Source: CBCPNA01 sp965120415 (GTDB lineage: Bacteria > Bacillota > Clostridia > Lachnospirales > CAG-274). From it: 64,000 nucleotides of DNA. A program made the position numbers and the translations under genes. Each line of letters opens with the position of its first letter. The first letter of the stretch is position 1. This document shows, piece by piece, positions 37,081 to 46,016 of the stretch. Below the pieces are notes generated by a model. That model was not told the origin of the DNA. It saw only the letters and a program-made list of their open reading frames with translations, and ran no database searches. The stretch spans positions 4,033-68,032 of the forward strand of contig CBCPNA010000008.1 of NCBI GenBank assembly GCA_965120415.1. The letters are read 5' to 3'.

Positions 37081-37605
37081 ATGAAAAATAAAAAAGATGA
37101 ATATTTGTTAATTGATGGATATAATATAATATTTGCATAGGATAATCTAAAAAAAATAGCAAATTATAGCTTAGAAGAAGCAAGAAATAAGCTTATACAT
37201 ATACTTTCTAATTACCAAGGGATAAAAGGTAATAACATTATAATAGTTTTTGATGCGCATTTTGTTAAAAGTAGTAAAAGAAATATAGAAAAAATAGGAA
37301 ATGTTTTTGTAATATATACAAAAGAGGCAGAAACAGCTGATAATTATATAGAATATATAACTAAAAAATATGTTAAGAAAAACACAGTTAGAGTTGCTAC
37401 ATCAGATAATACAGAGCGAATAATAATTTTAGGAAGTGGTGCTATAGCTATTTCGGCAGCAGAGCTAAAAAAGGAAATAAATAAGACAGAAAAATATATA
37501 GCAAAAAAAATAGAAGATATAAAGCCTATAAAAGATAGCATGCTTTTTGATAACATAGATCCAGAAATTGCAAAATGGATCGAAAGTATTATTAAAAAAA
37601 AATAA
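37081..37605 (+). pseudogene. rae1: Rae1/YacP NYN-domain ribosome-associated endonuclease with in-frame TAG
   Basis: One frame of 175 codons that matches the YacP/Rae1 family along its length: YLLIDGYNIIFA, EARNKLIHILSNYQG, IIIVFDAHFVK, ETADNYIEYIT, VRVATSDNTERIIILGSGA, SAAELKKEI. Codon 20 is TAG (37138-37140) where the family has Trp, after DGYNIIFA; TGG to TAG is one transition. Everything downstream is intact, so the lesion is very recent, is suppressed, or is a base-calling error. It starts two bases after rlmB. Rae1 cleaves mRNA in the ribosomal A site in Bacillus. Confidence 0.88.
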
Positions 37606-37646
37606 AAATTGTATATTAAGTTTTTTTGTCATATTATCAAATATAG

Positions 37647-37675
37647 TTGTCAAGGCTTAAAAAAAATGATATAAT
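37647..37675 (+). promoter_or_regulatory. Sigma-A promoter before the 119-residue membrane protein
   Basis: TTGTCA (37647-37652), 17-base spacer, TATAAT (37670-37675), followed by AAGGAG and the ATG at 37709. Confidence 0.75.
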
Positions 37676-37708
37676 TAATAAAATTATTTAAAATTATAAG
37701 GAGTTTTT

Positions 37709-38068
37709 ATGTATATACCAACCATTAGCGATATAATAATTTCTTTATTTTTAGCTTTTATAATACTATTTATAATAAAGCTTTTTACAGCCAAAAGTTT
37801 TGATAAAGAATTTATATATCCTTTAAAGGAAGATCCTAAAACAGTTATAAATACTTTTTATAAGCTATTTCCTAAAAAGGACATAACCTTTAAAGGCAAA
37901 GTTTATAAAAGGGGGATGCATATAGAGCTTATAACAAATAATGAGATTATAGAAGGTATATTTATAGGGCAAAATTCTAAAGAACTTTTATGTATTTTAA
38001 CAAAAGAATATTTTATAACAAATAAATTTAATAATATTATAGAAATTAATTTAATAGAAAATAATTAA
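37709..38068 (+). CDS. Membrane-anchored protein of unknown function
   Basis: 119 residues: an N-terminal membrane helix (SDIIISLFLAFIILFIIKLF) and a small soluble domain with KGKVYKRGMHIELITNNEII and EGIFIGQNSKELLCILTKEY, which reads like a beta-rich fold. The family is not recognised. It has its own promoter, and the stalk/TolC-like gene follows 15 bases later, so the two are probably co-transcribed. Confidence 0.7.
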   Translation: MYIPTISDIIISLFLAFIILFIIKLFTAKSFDKEFIYPLKEDPKTVINTFYKLFPKKDITFKGKVYKRGMHIELITNNEIIEGIFIGQNSKELLCILTKEYFITNKFNNIIEINLIENN

Positions 38069-38083
38069 ACATGGAGGAGAGTT

Positions 38084-39601
38084 ATGAAAAGATATTTTAA
38101 AATGCTTGTTTCTTGTGCTTGTATTTGTTGTTTATCTATTAATTCTGCTTTTGCAAGTAATACAAAAATATCTTTATTAAACGATAAATTATTAGCACCT
38201 TTAAAATATGATATAATAAACCAAAGCGGTACATTAATAATGCAGTATAGCGAGCTTTTTAGCTCTATGGGGGCAGAGGTGAGCTTTAATGAATATAAGC
38301 AGACTATTACTGCATCGTTAGATGGAGATACTATCGTTATATACTTAAATAACGATTATGCCACATTTAACGGCGAAAAGATAGAAATAAGCAAAACAAT
38401 TATAGATGATGAAGTTTATTTACCAGTAAGGCAAATTTGTGAGCTTTTTGGCTTTGAGGTTGCATGGGATATGGAAAAAAGCCAGGTATCTTTAACAAAA
38501 GAGTCAGAGGGTTACCTATTTTTAAAAACAAAAAGTGATGGAGCGGAAATTGCTGATTTTGATACATTGCTTGAAAAGGCGTTAGCAAATAATACTAATT
38601 TTGCTAACATAACAGATACTTGTAATTATTTAGAAAAATTAAAAAAAGATTATAAACAGAATCTTACAGATACAGACCCAAATGATTTAGGCATAAACAC
38701 ATTTCCGGTTGATGGTTCAGATTCTGTATATATAGATACAGATGAGTTAAGCTATTTAGACAGCAGCTTAAGTATTTTAAGAACGATAAAATCTACAGAT
38801 AGCCAGCTTCAAAATCAAAAAATAAATCAGCAGATTATAGAAGATAGCGTTTCTTATTCTATAGTAGCTTCTTTTCTCTCAATAAAAGAAGTAGAGCTTG
38901 ATATACAGGTGCTAGAAGCACAAATAGAAAATGAAAATTTAAATCTGCAAAATTGCGAAGCTAAATACCGATACGGCTTAATCTCTGAACAAGCTTTGAG
39001 CAGCGTTAAAAGTAATTTAGAAACGCTTAATGCAAATTTGCAAACTTTACAAGATAATTTAGAAGTGCAAAAAAATGTATTAAAATCTATATTAGGTACA
39101 TCACGTGATATATATTTTGATATAGATATAGAAGTTGATTATAGCGATTTTGAAGAAATTCAGCTACAAACATGTATATCAACTGCAAAATCAAAAGATT
39201 TATCTATACAGATATTGCAAAATGAATTAGAAGTTTGTGAATACAACCTTTCAACAAATTTTGATGCTACTGCAACAGAAAAAACAAAATTAAGAAATGA
39301 AGTTTATGCAGCCCAAAGAGCAATAGACGACCAAAAAGAAAGCCTAGAACAAGGGCTTACTAGTACCTATACAACGCTTAAAAGTTTATATAACCAAAAA
39401 GAAACGCTAAATACAGCTTTAGAACAAGCTATAACAGATTATAATACAGCAGTATCTAACTACAACGCAGGGGAAATAACTCTTTATGATTTGAAAAATG
39501 CAGAGCTTTCTGTAATGAATTGTGAAAAAAATCTAGAAGAAAGTGGACTTAATTTCTACCTATATTTATACAAATTTAATACACCACATTTAAATGCTTA
39601 A
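38084..39601 (+). CDS. Secreted protein: copper amine oxidase N-like (stalk) domain plus TolC-like coiled coil
   Basis: 505 residues. Signal peptide (about 1-25, ending INSAFA). Residues ~30-140 match the stalk domain named after the copper amine oxidase N-terminus (SELFSSMGAEVSFNEYKQTI, VYLPVRQICELFGFEVAWD); it is not itself an oxidase. Residues ~175-500 look like TolC-family periplasmic helices: LEKALANNTN, SFLSIKEVELDIQVLEAQIE, EAKYRYGLISEQALSSVKSN, YNAGEITLYDLKNAELSVMN. The beta-barrel strands of TolC are not apparent, and the organism appears monoderm, so it is likely a cell-surface protein. ATG at 38084 has GGAGGAGAG upstream. Confidence 0.82.
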   Translation: MKRYFKMLVSCACICCLSINSAFASNTKISLLNDKLLAPLKYDIINQSGTLIMQYSELFSSMGAEVSFNEYKQTITASLDGDTIVIYLNNDYATFNGEKIEISKTIIDDEVYLPVRQICELFGFEVAWDMEKSQVSLTKESEGYLFLKTKSDGAEIADFDTLLEKALANNTNFANITDTCNYLEKLKKDYKQNLTDTDPNDLGINTFPVDGSDSVYIDTDELSYLDSSLSILRTIKSTDSQLQNQKINQQIIEDSVSYSIVASFLSIKEVELDIQVLEAQIENENLNLQNCEAKYRYGLISEQALSSVKSNLETLNANLQTLQDNLEVQKNVLKSILGTSRDIYFDIDIEVDYSDFEEIQLQTCISTAKSKDLSIQILQNELEVCEYNLSTNFDATATEKTKLRNEVYAAQRAIDDQKESLEQGLTSTYTTLKSLYNQKETLNTALEQAITDYNTAVSNYNAGEITLYDLKNAELSVMNCEKNLEESGLNFYLYLYKFNTPHLNA

Positions 39602-39665
39602 CATTAACAATTGCCTTTCTTTTAACATATTATATAACAAATATATATTAAAAGGAGGGCAAAAA

Positions 39666-39950
39666 GTGAATTTTTTAGTAGAAGATATTTGCCGTTGTAT
39701 AGGACAAACAGTAACTATTTTTACAGCAAGTGGTGGGGCATCTGGTAAAGGCTTTACGGGAGTTTTGATATCTGTCACAAATTGTGCTATAAAGCTTTTA
39801 GTAAGCGTAGGTGCAGCACCAGCTTGTCCTTTAGGTAGTAGGTGCAGAAGTTGTAATAGATGTAGATATAAAAATAATTGTACACCTTTAGGGGCAATTG
39901 CAATAATACCAACAAATGCAATAGTAGCATTTGTACACAATGCTATATAA
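39666..39950 (+). CDS. Small Cys-rich protein, possible spore-coat family
   Basis: 94 residues with eight cysteines, four of them in SRCRSCNRCRYKNNC. The flanks read FLVEDICRCIGQTVTIFTAS and PLGAIAIIPTNAIVAFVHNA, i.e. short beta strands around the Cys cluster. I recall similar small clostridial proteins of unknown or coat-related role, but the assignment is tentative. The start is GTG at 39666 because AAAGGAGGG lies six to eight bases upstream; the longer frame from 39594 overlaps the previous gene and lacks a ribosome site. It could bind metal or be cross-linked by disulfides. Confidence 0.7.
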   Translation: MNFLVEDICRCIGQTVTIFTASGGASGKGFTGVLISVTNCAIKLLVSVGAAPACPLGSRCRSCNRCRYKNNCTPLGAIAIIPTNAIVAFVHNAI

Positions 39951-40113
39951 TTTTATAAATATAAGGGCTATAATAATAAATTATAGCTTTTTATTTTATG
40001 CAAAAGTATATTAAGAAGTAATAAAAAAAGTTATAAGTGAAAGCTTGTATAAAAGTATATAAAAAGGTATAGTAAAAATTAACTATTTTTTAAATCAACC
40101 TTAATATATAACA

Positions 40114-40146
40114 AAAAAGACTATCTTTTGTTAGATAGTCTTTTTA
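40114..40146 (-). terminator. Terminator after lysS
   Basis: Inverted repeat AAAGACTATCT / AGATAGTCTTT with a short loop and T/A tracts on both sides, just past the lysS stop. Confidence 0.9.
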
Positions 40147-40150
40147 TAAA

Positions 40151-41626
40151 TTAATTTAAAGGTTTCATAGTAGGGAATAATAAAACATCTCTAATAGAAG
40201 AAGAATCTGTAAAAAGCATAACCAGCCGGTCAAGCCCCATACCAAGCCCACCTGTAGGGGGCATACCGTATTCTAAAGCTAAAAGAAAATCTTCATCTAG
40301 CATATTTGCCTCATCGTTGCCAGCAGTTCTTAGCTTTTCTTGCTGAATAAACCTTTCTCGCTGGTCTATAGGGTCGTTTAATTCTGAATAGGCGTTAGCA
40401 AATTCACGCCCAACTATAAATAGCTCAAATCTTTCTGTATATTCAGGGTTAGATGCTTTTCTTTTAGAAAGGGGAGAAATATCTACAGGATGGTCTATTA
40501 AAAATGTAGGCTGGATTAAATTTTCTTCTACAAATTGTTCAAAAAATAAATTTAATATATCGCCTTTTTGATGGTGGTTTTCAAAAGTTATATTATGCTT
40601 TTTAGCAACTTCTCTTGCTTCTTCTAAAGTGCTTATTTTGCTAAAATCTACCCCCGCATATTTTTTAACAGCATCTAACATAGATATCTTTTCAAAAGGT
40701 TTAGAAAAGTCTATTTCTGTTCCTTGATATGTTATTTTTAAAGTGTTTAAAACATCTTTTGCAACAGTTTTTATTAGCTCTTCCGTAAGCTCCATCATAT
40801 CATTATAATCAGCGTATGCTTTATAAAGCTCCATTAATGTGAATTCTGGGTTATGCTTAATGCTCATACCTTCATTTCTAAATACACGCCCTATTTCATA
40901 AACGCTTTCAAAGCCACCTACAATAAGCCTTTTAAGCGGTAATTCTAAAGCTATACGCATATAAAGCCCTAAATTTAAAGTGTTATGATGAGTAACGAAA
41001 GGCTTAGCATGCGCCCCACCGTATATAGTCTGTAAGATAGGTGTTTCTACCTCTAAAAAGTTTTTATTATCTAAAAAATTTCTTATAGATTTTATTATTT
41101 GAGAACGCTTTAAAAATACGTCTTTAACCTCTGGGTTTACTATTAAATCTAAATAGCGTCTTCTGTATCTAATGTCTTGGTCTTTTAAACCGTGAAATTT
41201 TTCAGGTAATATTTGCAAGCTTTTGGATAAAAGGGTTATGCTATTTGCCCTAACAGATATTTCATCTTTTTGTGTTTTAAAAACAGTACCAAAAATGGAA
41301 ACAATATCGCCTATATCAAGCTTTTTAAATTCATTATAAGCATCTTCCCCTAGCTCATTTTTACTAACATAGCATTGTATTTTGCCTTCTTTATCTTGTA
41401 TATCGCAAAAAGATGCTTTGCCCATAACACGTCTTGTCATAATACGACCGGCTATATATACCTCTTGCTCTTCAAAGCTTTCAAAATTATTCTTTATTTG
41501 CATACTGCTATTTAAAACTTTAGCTTTTGTAATTTCGAAAGGGTCATTATTATTTTGCTTAAGCTCTTTTAGCTTATCTATCCTTATTTTGATAAGTTCA
41601 TTAATATTTTCATTATCATTTGACAT
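40151..41626 (-). CDS. lysS: Lysyl-tRNA synthetase, class II
   Basis: 491 residues. N-terminal OB-fold anticodon-binding domain ([20 protein letters not shown]), then class II motif 1 ([20 protein letters not shown]), motif 2 ([20 protein letters not shown]) and motif 3 ([13 protein letters not shown]). ATG at 41626 has TAGGAG upstream and is 11 bases after greA; the greA-lysS pair is common in Firmicutes. No T-box leader is visible; transcription probably starts at the greA promoter. Confidence 0.98.
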   Translation of the reverse strand: MSNDNENINELIKIRIDKLKELKQNNNDPFEITKAKVLNSSMQIKNNFESFEEQEVYIAGRIMTRRVMGKASFCDIQDKEGKIQCYVSKNELGEDAYNEFKKLDIGDIVSIFGTVFKTQKDEISVRANSITLLSKSLQILPEKFHGLKDQDIRYRRRYLDLIVNPEVKDVFLKRSQIIKSIRNFLDNKNFLEVETPILQTIYGGAHAKPFVTHHNTLNLGLYMRIALELPLKRLIVGGFESVYEIGRVFRNEGMSIKHNPEFTLMELYKAYADYNDMMELTEELIKTVAKDVLNTLKITYQGTEIDFSKPFEKISMLDAVKKYAGVDFSKISTLEEAREVAKKHNITFENHHQKGDILNLFFEQFVEENLIQPTFLIDHPVDISPLSKRKASNPEYTERFELFIVGREFANAYSELNDPIDQRERFIQQEKLRTAGNDEANMLDEDFLLALEYGMPPTGGLGMGLDRLVMLFTDSSSIRDVLLFPTMKPLN

Positions 41627-41637
41627 ATTTATAGCTC

Positions 41638-42111
41638 CTAACTTATTTCTAAAATTTTAAAACTTAATATACCCTCTGGAGTTTCAACAGAAACAGTATC
41701 GCCAACTTTATGCCCAAGTATCGAAGCACCTATAGGAGATTCATTAGAAATTTTGCCGTTAAAAGGGTCGGCCTCTGCTGAACCAACTATTGTATATTCT
41801 ATTTCTTCGTTAAATTCATTATCAAAAAGCTTTATTTTATTACCTATATTAACAGTGTCTGAATCTAAAGAAGATTCTATAATTTCAGCATTTCTTAACA
41901 TATTTTCTATAGCTATTATGCGTGCCTCTATTTCTGCTTGTTCTTCTTTAGCGGCATCATATTCAGCATTTTCAGAAAGGTCGCCTTGCCCTCTTGCCTC
42001 TTTTATCTTGGCAGCGACATCCTTTCTTCTAACAACTTTAAGCTCTTGTAATTCATCTTCTAAATTTTGAAGTCCTTCTTGTGTTAAAATGATTTTTTTA
42101 CCTTCATTCAT
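41638..42111 (-). CDS. greA: Transcription elongation factor GreA
   Basis: 157 residues. N-terminal coiled coil with the acidic tip ([20 protein letters not shown]) that rescues backtracked RNA polymerase, and a C-terminal FKBP-like domain ([40 protein letters not shown]). Normal length. The ATG follows AAGGGGTG; a consensus promoter lies at 42152-42180. Confidence 0.98.
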   Translation of the reverse strand: MNEGKKIILTQEGLQNLEDELQELKVVRRKDVAAKIKEARGQGDLSENAEYDAAKEEQAEIEARIIAIENMLRNAEIIESSLDSDTVNIGNKIKLFDNEFNEEIEYTIVGSAEADPFNGKISNESPIGASILGHKVGDTVSVETPEGILSFKILEIS

Positions 42112-42151
42112 TTATAAAGACACCCCTTAAATTAATTATCACATTCTTAAC

Positions 42152-42180
42152 ATTATAAAGCAAGTAAAAAATGTTGTCAA
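42152..42180 (-). promoter_or_regulatory. Sigma-A promoter of greA-lysS
   Basis: Minus strand: TTGACA (42180-42175), 17-base spacer, TATAAT (42157-42152), both consensus, 40 bases before greA. Confidence 0.88.
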
Positions 42181-42241
42181 GATTTAATAATCATTTTTTT
42201 ATATAAATTTGTAAAATTATAAATATTTTTAAATTTAAAAT

Positions 42242-42270
42242 TTGATTATAAATAAAACTTATGCTATAAT
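42242..42270 (+). promoter_or_regulatory. Sigma-A promoter of the vanZ-family gene
   Basis: TTGATT (42242-42247), 17-base spacer, TATAAT (42265-42270), divergent from the greA promoter. Confidence 0.75.
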
Positions 42271-42305
42271 TATAAAACTATATATTATAACAGGAGTATA
42301 TTTTA

Positions 42306-42761
42306 ATGAATAAAAATAATTTGCTTAAAACAGTATTTTACATATATATTTTATTTTTAACTTTACTGCTTTTAACAAAATTTTCTTTATCTTATATTTA
42401 CAATATAAGAACCACCCTAAAATTTTATATAAAAAGCCAAGGGATTATTTATTACCGTTATAACATAATCCCCTTTAGGACTATATTAAGCCAATTAAAT
42501 CAATTAAATATTTATAATCTAGCAGGCAATATATTAATATTTATACCTTTTGGCTTTTTGCTAAAATATATTTATAATATAAAGCTTATATTTTTTATAT
42601 TTATAACATTTTTATATATCTTTTTTATAGAAATTATGCAACATATATTTTTAATAGGCTTTTTTGATATAGATGATTTTATATTAAATCTTTTTGGTAG
42701 CTTAATAGGCTATTTTTTAGCCAAAATTTTTTTATTTAAAACAAAGGCTAGTAAAAGATAA
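42306..42761 (+). CDS. VanZ-family membrane protein
   Basis: 151 residues with four predicted membrane helices. VanZ signature blocks: RYNIIPFRTILS, LAGNILIFIPFGFLLKYI, EIMQHIF, and GFFDIDDFILNLFGSLIGYF. The prototype VanZ gives low-level teicoplanin resistance; most chromosomal relatives are uncharacterised. ATG at 42306 has CAGGAG upstream. The 3' end overlaps the convergent spoIIM by 30 bases. Confidence 0.9.
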   Translation: MNKNNLLKTVFYIYILFLTLLLLTKFSLSYIYNIRTTLKFYIKSQGIIYYRYNIIPFRTILSQLNQLNIYNLAGNILIFIPFGFLLKYIYNIKLIFFIFITFLYIFFIEIMQHIFLIGFFDIDDFILNLFGSLIGYFLAKIFLFKTKASKR

Positions 42762-43217
42762 AATTATAGATATTAATAAATCAAAAATCAATATTTTATA
42801 ATAAAATGCTTTAAAGGTTTTAGTATCTTTTTTCTTATTATATTCTATAGCTTTAATACAAATAAATATGTAAAAAGGTATATATATAAAAGCTTGTGGT
42901 AAATATGTTAAAATAATTAAAAAACCTTTAGTATTAAATATTTTTAAAATAATGCTTGTGGTAAAGCCAAAACAAAAGCCTTTTATGAATGTTAATAATA
43001 AAATAAATAAACTTCCTATGTTAACAAATGCTAAAAACCATATTATCAAAAAATAAATCAAATTTTTCAAAATTAATTCTGAATAGCTTACCGTATTTTT
43101 TAAAATATTTTCATCCAAAATTTCTGTAATATTTAAGCTATTATTATAAAATAAAAATAAACTACCTATCAAACTCCCAAAAAGCATAATAAAAAGTAAA
43201 TATTTTGTATTTTTCAT
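42732..43217 (-). CDS. spoIIM: Stage II sporulation protein M-like (SpoIIM)
   Basis: 161 residues, four or five membrane helices. The core FVNIGSLFILLLTFIKGFCF followed by GFTTSII, and the later LPQAFIYIPFYIFICI, match the SpoIIM pattern (family usually ~200 residues, so this is short). ATG at 43217 follows AGAGGG at seven bases; a TTG six bases upstream is less likely. It directly follows spoIIP (16-base gap). SpoIID, SpoIIM and SpoIIP form the engulfment complex, so the neighbour strongly supports the call. Confidence 0.78.
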   Translation of the reverse strand: MKNTKYLLFIMLFGSLIGSLFLFYNNSLNITEILDENILKNTVSYSELILKNLIYFLIIWFLAFVNIGSLFILLLTFIKGFCFGFTTSIILKIFNTKGFLIILTYLPQAFIYIPFYIFICIKAIEYNKKKDTKTFKAFYYKILIFDLLISIILSFTSLCFK

Positions 43218-43233
43218 AATCAACCCTCTTTAT

Positions 43234-44298
43234 TTAGCTAAAAACAACATCATTTATAAGGTCAGCAAGTAAATCCATAGCGTTATATATTTCTTCTTTA
43301 GTATTAGTTTGAGCCCCAGCTTCAATAAGCATAGAAAGGGGTTTCATATGTAAGCTATATCTGTAGGCGTTTATATATATTTTTCTTGTAAAGCCTTCGT
43401 ATTTTTCCATTGCTCTTTTTTGCATTTTAAAGCTTAACGCTAAATTTTGCTTAATATATGGGTTTTCTAAATAGTCGATATCTTTTAATTCACCGTCTTC
43501 ATTTATCCTTGATATACCATTAAAAAACATTATTTTGGCTGTCGGTTTACCGTTTATTGTTTCTACAAGATGTGTATCTTCAGAAACGCCGTCCCTATGC
43601 AAATCTATAACGAGCTCTATAGAAGGGTTTTCTTCCAATATTTTTCGTATTACCGGCTCCATCCTTTCATAAGCTCCGGTTATTTGGTTTTTTCCGTCAA
43701 CAACATCAAATGTGTCTACATAATGTATTGTTTTAATACCGTAAACTTCTTCTAGCGTTTGGGCAAGTCTAGCTCCAGCCCCAACTATACCTTCATATAT
43801 ATCATTTTTATCGCTATCGATAAACATTTCTTGAGAATGTGTATGAAAAATTAAAACTTTTGGCTCATCGCCATCTTTGTCCACTTTTACAGAAGTATTT
43901 AAAAAATCATTGACATTAAAATAATCGCTACTAAGACCTGTTTTGCTATCAACTGTATAAAATGTTTGCTTTAAATAATCTAAATCAGTTAGTTTATTAA
44001 TATCTATATCGCTTGAAAAGCTTTCATCAGTATTTATTTCTGTATTTGTATCTTCTTCATATGATATATCATAAAGCCCCAAAACTTCTGTGCTAGTTTT
44101 TTCGTCTTCATCTTCTGCTTTTGCTATTAAATCTTTATTAAAGCTTGTTTCTATTTTATAATTAGGTATAATATCATATAAAATTATTTGCGCAAAAGTT
44201 GTTTCATTTATTTTTGGTAAAAATATAAATAAAATAATAAAAGCTAAAATTATACCAAAACTTATTTTTTCACATATCTTTTCAAATTTATTTTTTAT
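43234..44298 (-). CDS. spoIIP: Stage II sporulation protein P, non-ATG start
   Basis: About 354 residues. Membrane helix near the N-terminus (ISFGIILAFIILFIFLP), acidic linker, then the SpoIIP amidase/endopeptidase domain from about residue 125: VLIFHTHSQEMFIDSDKND, IELVIDLHRDGVSED, NLALSFKMQKRAMEKYEGFT and SMLIEAGAQTNTKEEI. The zinc-type His and Glu positions are present. The full frame begins after GGAGGAGG at ATT (44301) or ATA (44298); there is no ATG, GTG or TTG until an internal CTT-GGG region at about 44100, which would remove the membrane anchor. ATA seven bases from the ribosome site looks like a mutated ATG. SpoIIP cuts septal peptidoglycan during engulfment. Confidence 0.88.
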   Translation of the reverse strand: MKNKFEKICEKISFGIILAFIILFIFLPKINETTFAQIILYDIIPNYKIETSFNKDLIAKAEDEDEKTSTEVLGLYDISYEEDTNTEINTDESFSSDIDINKLTDLDYLKQTFYTVDSKTGLSSDYFNVNDFLNTSVKVDKDGDEPKVLIFHTHSQEMFIDSDKNDIYEGIVGAGARLAQTLEEVYGIKTIHYVDTFDVVDGKNQITGAYERMEPVIRKILEENPSIELVIDLHRDGVSEDTHLVETINGKPTAKIMFFNGISRINEDGELKDIDYLENPYIKQNLALSFKMQKRAMEKYEGFTRKIYINAYRYSLHMKPLSMLIEAGAQTNTKEEIYNAMDLLADLINDVVFS

Positions 44299-44301
44299 AA
44301 T

Positions 44302-44464
44302 AAATCCTCCTCCATTGTATAAATATATTATAATATATTCAAAAAAATAAATAAAATAACTACTTGTTATAATTATGTAAATATATAAAAGATTAATAAA
44401 CTATTATATAAAAAACTAAATAATTATATGTATAAAATAAAAAATATTTTTAATGTAAAAAAGC
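44302..44464. other. AT-rich divergent intergenic region
   Basis: Upstream part of the 376-base gap between spoIIP and the LRR gene. Apart from the spoIIP ribosome site and the promoter at 44465-44493, I see nothing identifiable; a sigma-E or sigma-F type site for spoIIP could not be recognised by eye. Confidence 0.5.
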
Positions 44465-44493
44465 TTGACATAATTTTACAAGTATGATAAAAT
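44465..44493 (+). promoter_or_regulatory. Sigma-A promoter of the LRR protein gene
   Basis: TTGACA (44465-44470), 17-base spacer, TAAAAT (44488-44493). The leader of about 180 bases before the ATG is long and has no recognised riboswitch. Confidence 0.75.
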
Positions 44494-44677
44494 AGCATAA
44501 ATATCAAGGTAAAAAGGGTATTTTTATTATAAAATTAGCAGGTATAATATTTAATTATAAAATTTCTTTTTTAGCTAGATTTAGTCTATAAAAATGGTTA
44601 ATATATGTAATTATATTTGCTTAATTTTAAAATAATGGGGTTACATCTTTTAATGCATTTAATGAGGGGGAGTTTTT

Positions 44678-45745
44678 ATGAAAAAAAAGAAAAAGAATGT
44701 AAAAGTTAAAAAATCACTTTCTTTAGGGCTTATGGCGACAGCTGCTGTTGCAAGCTCTAGCGCAGCTACTAGTACAGTAGCTATGGCTAGCACATTAGAA
44801 AGCACAGCCGATACTTCTGTAAGTGTTGAGGCTGAAGCAGTAAGCTTAGATGCTCAAAATGAACAGACAGATGCTCTAGAGCAGGTTAAGGCTCAAGAAG
44901 AAAGCCAGCAAGAAATACAAGAAGAAAGCACAGATATTGAAATTGCTGTAGTGGATATTACGCCTTATATCACTGTAGATTCTAGAGGTTTTATTACAGA
45001 ATTTAAAGAATCTGCTAAACAAGAAGTAGAAGGTAAAGCTATTTTAATACCAGCTGAAAAAGACGGAATAGTAATAACTGGTATTGCAGATGGTGCATGG
45101 AATAAATCAGTCTTTATGGAAATGGGCATGACTGAAGTATATTTTGAAGAAGGTAGTCAGCTTAAAACTATAGGTAAGTACGCCTTTAAAGGTTGCGAAG
45201 AATTGACTAATATAGTACTTCCAGACACTGTAACAAGCATAGGCAACAGCGCCTTTAAACAATGTGAAAGTCTATCAAATATAGAATTATCTAATAGCTT
45301 AATAACTATAGGGGGCAGTGCTTTTTTCGGTTGTTCAAGCCTTACTGAAGTTACGGTGCCAAAATCTGTAACATCTATAGGAGAATCTGCTTTTGCTTAT
45401 TGTACAAATCTTGTTAATATATCTCTTCCAACTGGGCTTACAAAAATAAATGAAGGCACATTTAGTAATTGCGTTAGTCTAGAAAGTATAGTCTTGCCTT
45501 ATGGGGTAGAAAGTATAGAAAGTGGAGCATTTGTACAATGCAGTAGCCTTAGCCATATAGAATTGCCAAGTACTTTAAATAAAATGATAGATGCAGATAT
45601 AGTTATCTTCTATGGTTGTGATAGTTTAACAAGCATATATGTTGATAACTATGAAGATAGTATATCAAGAAATTTAAAATTTGAATTAAAAAGTATAGAA
45701 GGTAGTGGAGATGTTACAATATATTATAAAGGTGATGTTTTTTAA
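44678..45745 (+). CDS. Secreted BspA-type leucine-rich-repeat (LRR_5) protein
   Basis: 355 residues. Basic N-terminus followed by a signal peptide (KKSLSLGLMATAAVASSSAA, cleavage after about AMAS), an acidic Gln/Glu-rich linker (residues ~45-95), and about six 23-residue LRR_5 repeats such as SIGNSAFKQCESLSNIELSN and SIGESAFAYCTNLVNISLPT. It ends in a short non-repeat cap; no LPXTG or other anchor is visible, so it is probably released or wall-associated by other means. BspA-type repeats bind host proteins or surfaces in some bacteria; the ligand here is unknown. The ribosome site is GAGGGGG before ATG 44678. Confidence 0.88.
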   Translation: MKKKKKNVKVKKSLSLGLMATAAVASSSAATSTVAMASTLESTADTSVSVEAEAVSLDAQNEQTDALEQVKAQEESQQEIQEESTDIEIAVVDITPYITVDSRGFITEFKESAKQEVEGKAILIPAEKDGIVITGIADGAWNKSVFMEMGMTEVYFEEGSQLKTIGKYAFKGCEELTNIVLPDTVTSIGNSAFKQCESLSNIELSNSLITIGGSAFFGCSSLTEVTVPKSVTSIGESAFAYCTNLVNISLPTGLTKINEGTFSNCVSLESIVLPYGVESIESGAFVQCSSLSHIELPSTLNKMIDADIVIFYGCDSLTSIYVDNYEDSISRNLKFELKSIEGSGDVTIYYKGDVF

Positions 45746-45770
45746 TTGTATAATAAATTATTTTTTCCAT

Positions 45771-45813
45771 AAAACTGCTTATGATACTATTTTATATCTA
45801 TAGCAGTTTTTTT
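45771..45813 (+). terminator. Terminator after the LRR gene
   Basis: Stem AAAACTGCT / AGCAGTTTT with a 22-base AT-rich loop, followed by a T run. Confidence 0.85.
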
Positions 45814-45832
45814 ATTATAATTAAAATATTTG

Positions 45833-45861
45833 TTGACTTTATTATATAAATATGGTATAAT
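45833..45861 (+). promoter_or_regulatory. Sigma-A promoter of the Mn-riboswitch/ATPase transcript
   Basis: TTGACT (45833-45838), 17-base spacer, TATAAT (45856-45861). Predicted initiation is near 45868, immediately before the riboswitch P1 stem. Confidence 0.85.
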
Positions 45862-45867
45862 CCTAAT

Positions 45868-45965
45868 GTTGAAAAGGGAGTAGCTGACAAGTTTATTCTT
45901 GTGATACTTGCGTCAATCACAGTTTTTTAACTCGCATTTATCTTAAATAGCAAGACTTTATCAAA
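45868..45965 (+). ncRNA. yybP-ykoY (Mn2+) riboswitch
   Basis: The conserved yybP-ykoY elements are present in order: AAAAGGGAGTAGC at 45872-45884, TTGCGTCAATCAC at 45908-45920, ACTCGC, and TAGCAAGAC at 45948-45956. P1 pairs TTGAAAAG (45869-45876) with CTTTATCAA (45956-45964), with one bulged A. The 3' strand of P1 is also the 5' arm of the following terminator, so Mn2+-stabilised P1 would prevent termination. This class senses Mn2+ and switches on exporters, including P-type ATPases. Confidence 0.92.
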
Positions 45966-45989
45966 TTTATTTTGATATGGTCTTTTTTT
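45953..45989 (+). terminator. Riboswitch expression-platform terminator
   Basis: AGAC..TATCAAA (45953-45965) pairs with TTTGATA..GTCT (45971-45983), followed by a run of T. It overlaps the riboswitch P1 3' strand, so the two folds are mutually exclusive. Confidence 0.88.
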
Positions 45990-46016
45990 ATTATTTTTAT
46001 CAGAAAGGTGGTTGTT

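Noticed and set aside
39590..39940. 116-codon minus-strand frame
   Set aside because: Antisense to the Cys-rich gene, which has a good ribosome site and a plausible protein.
40151..42305. T-box leader for lysS or its operon
   Set aside because: The 11-base gap between greA and lysS and the short greA leader cannot hold a T-box.
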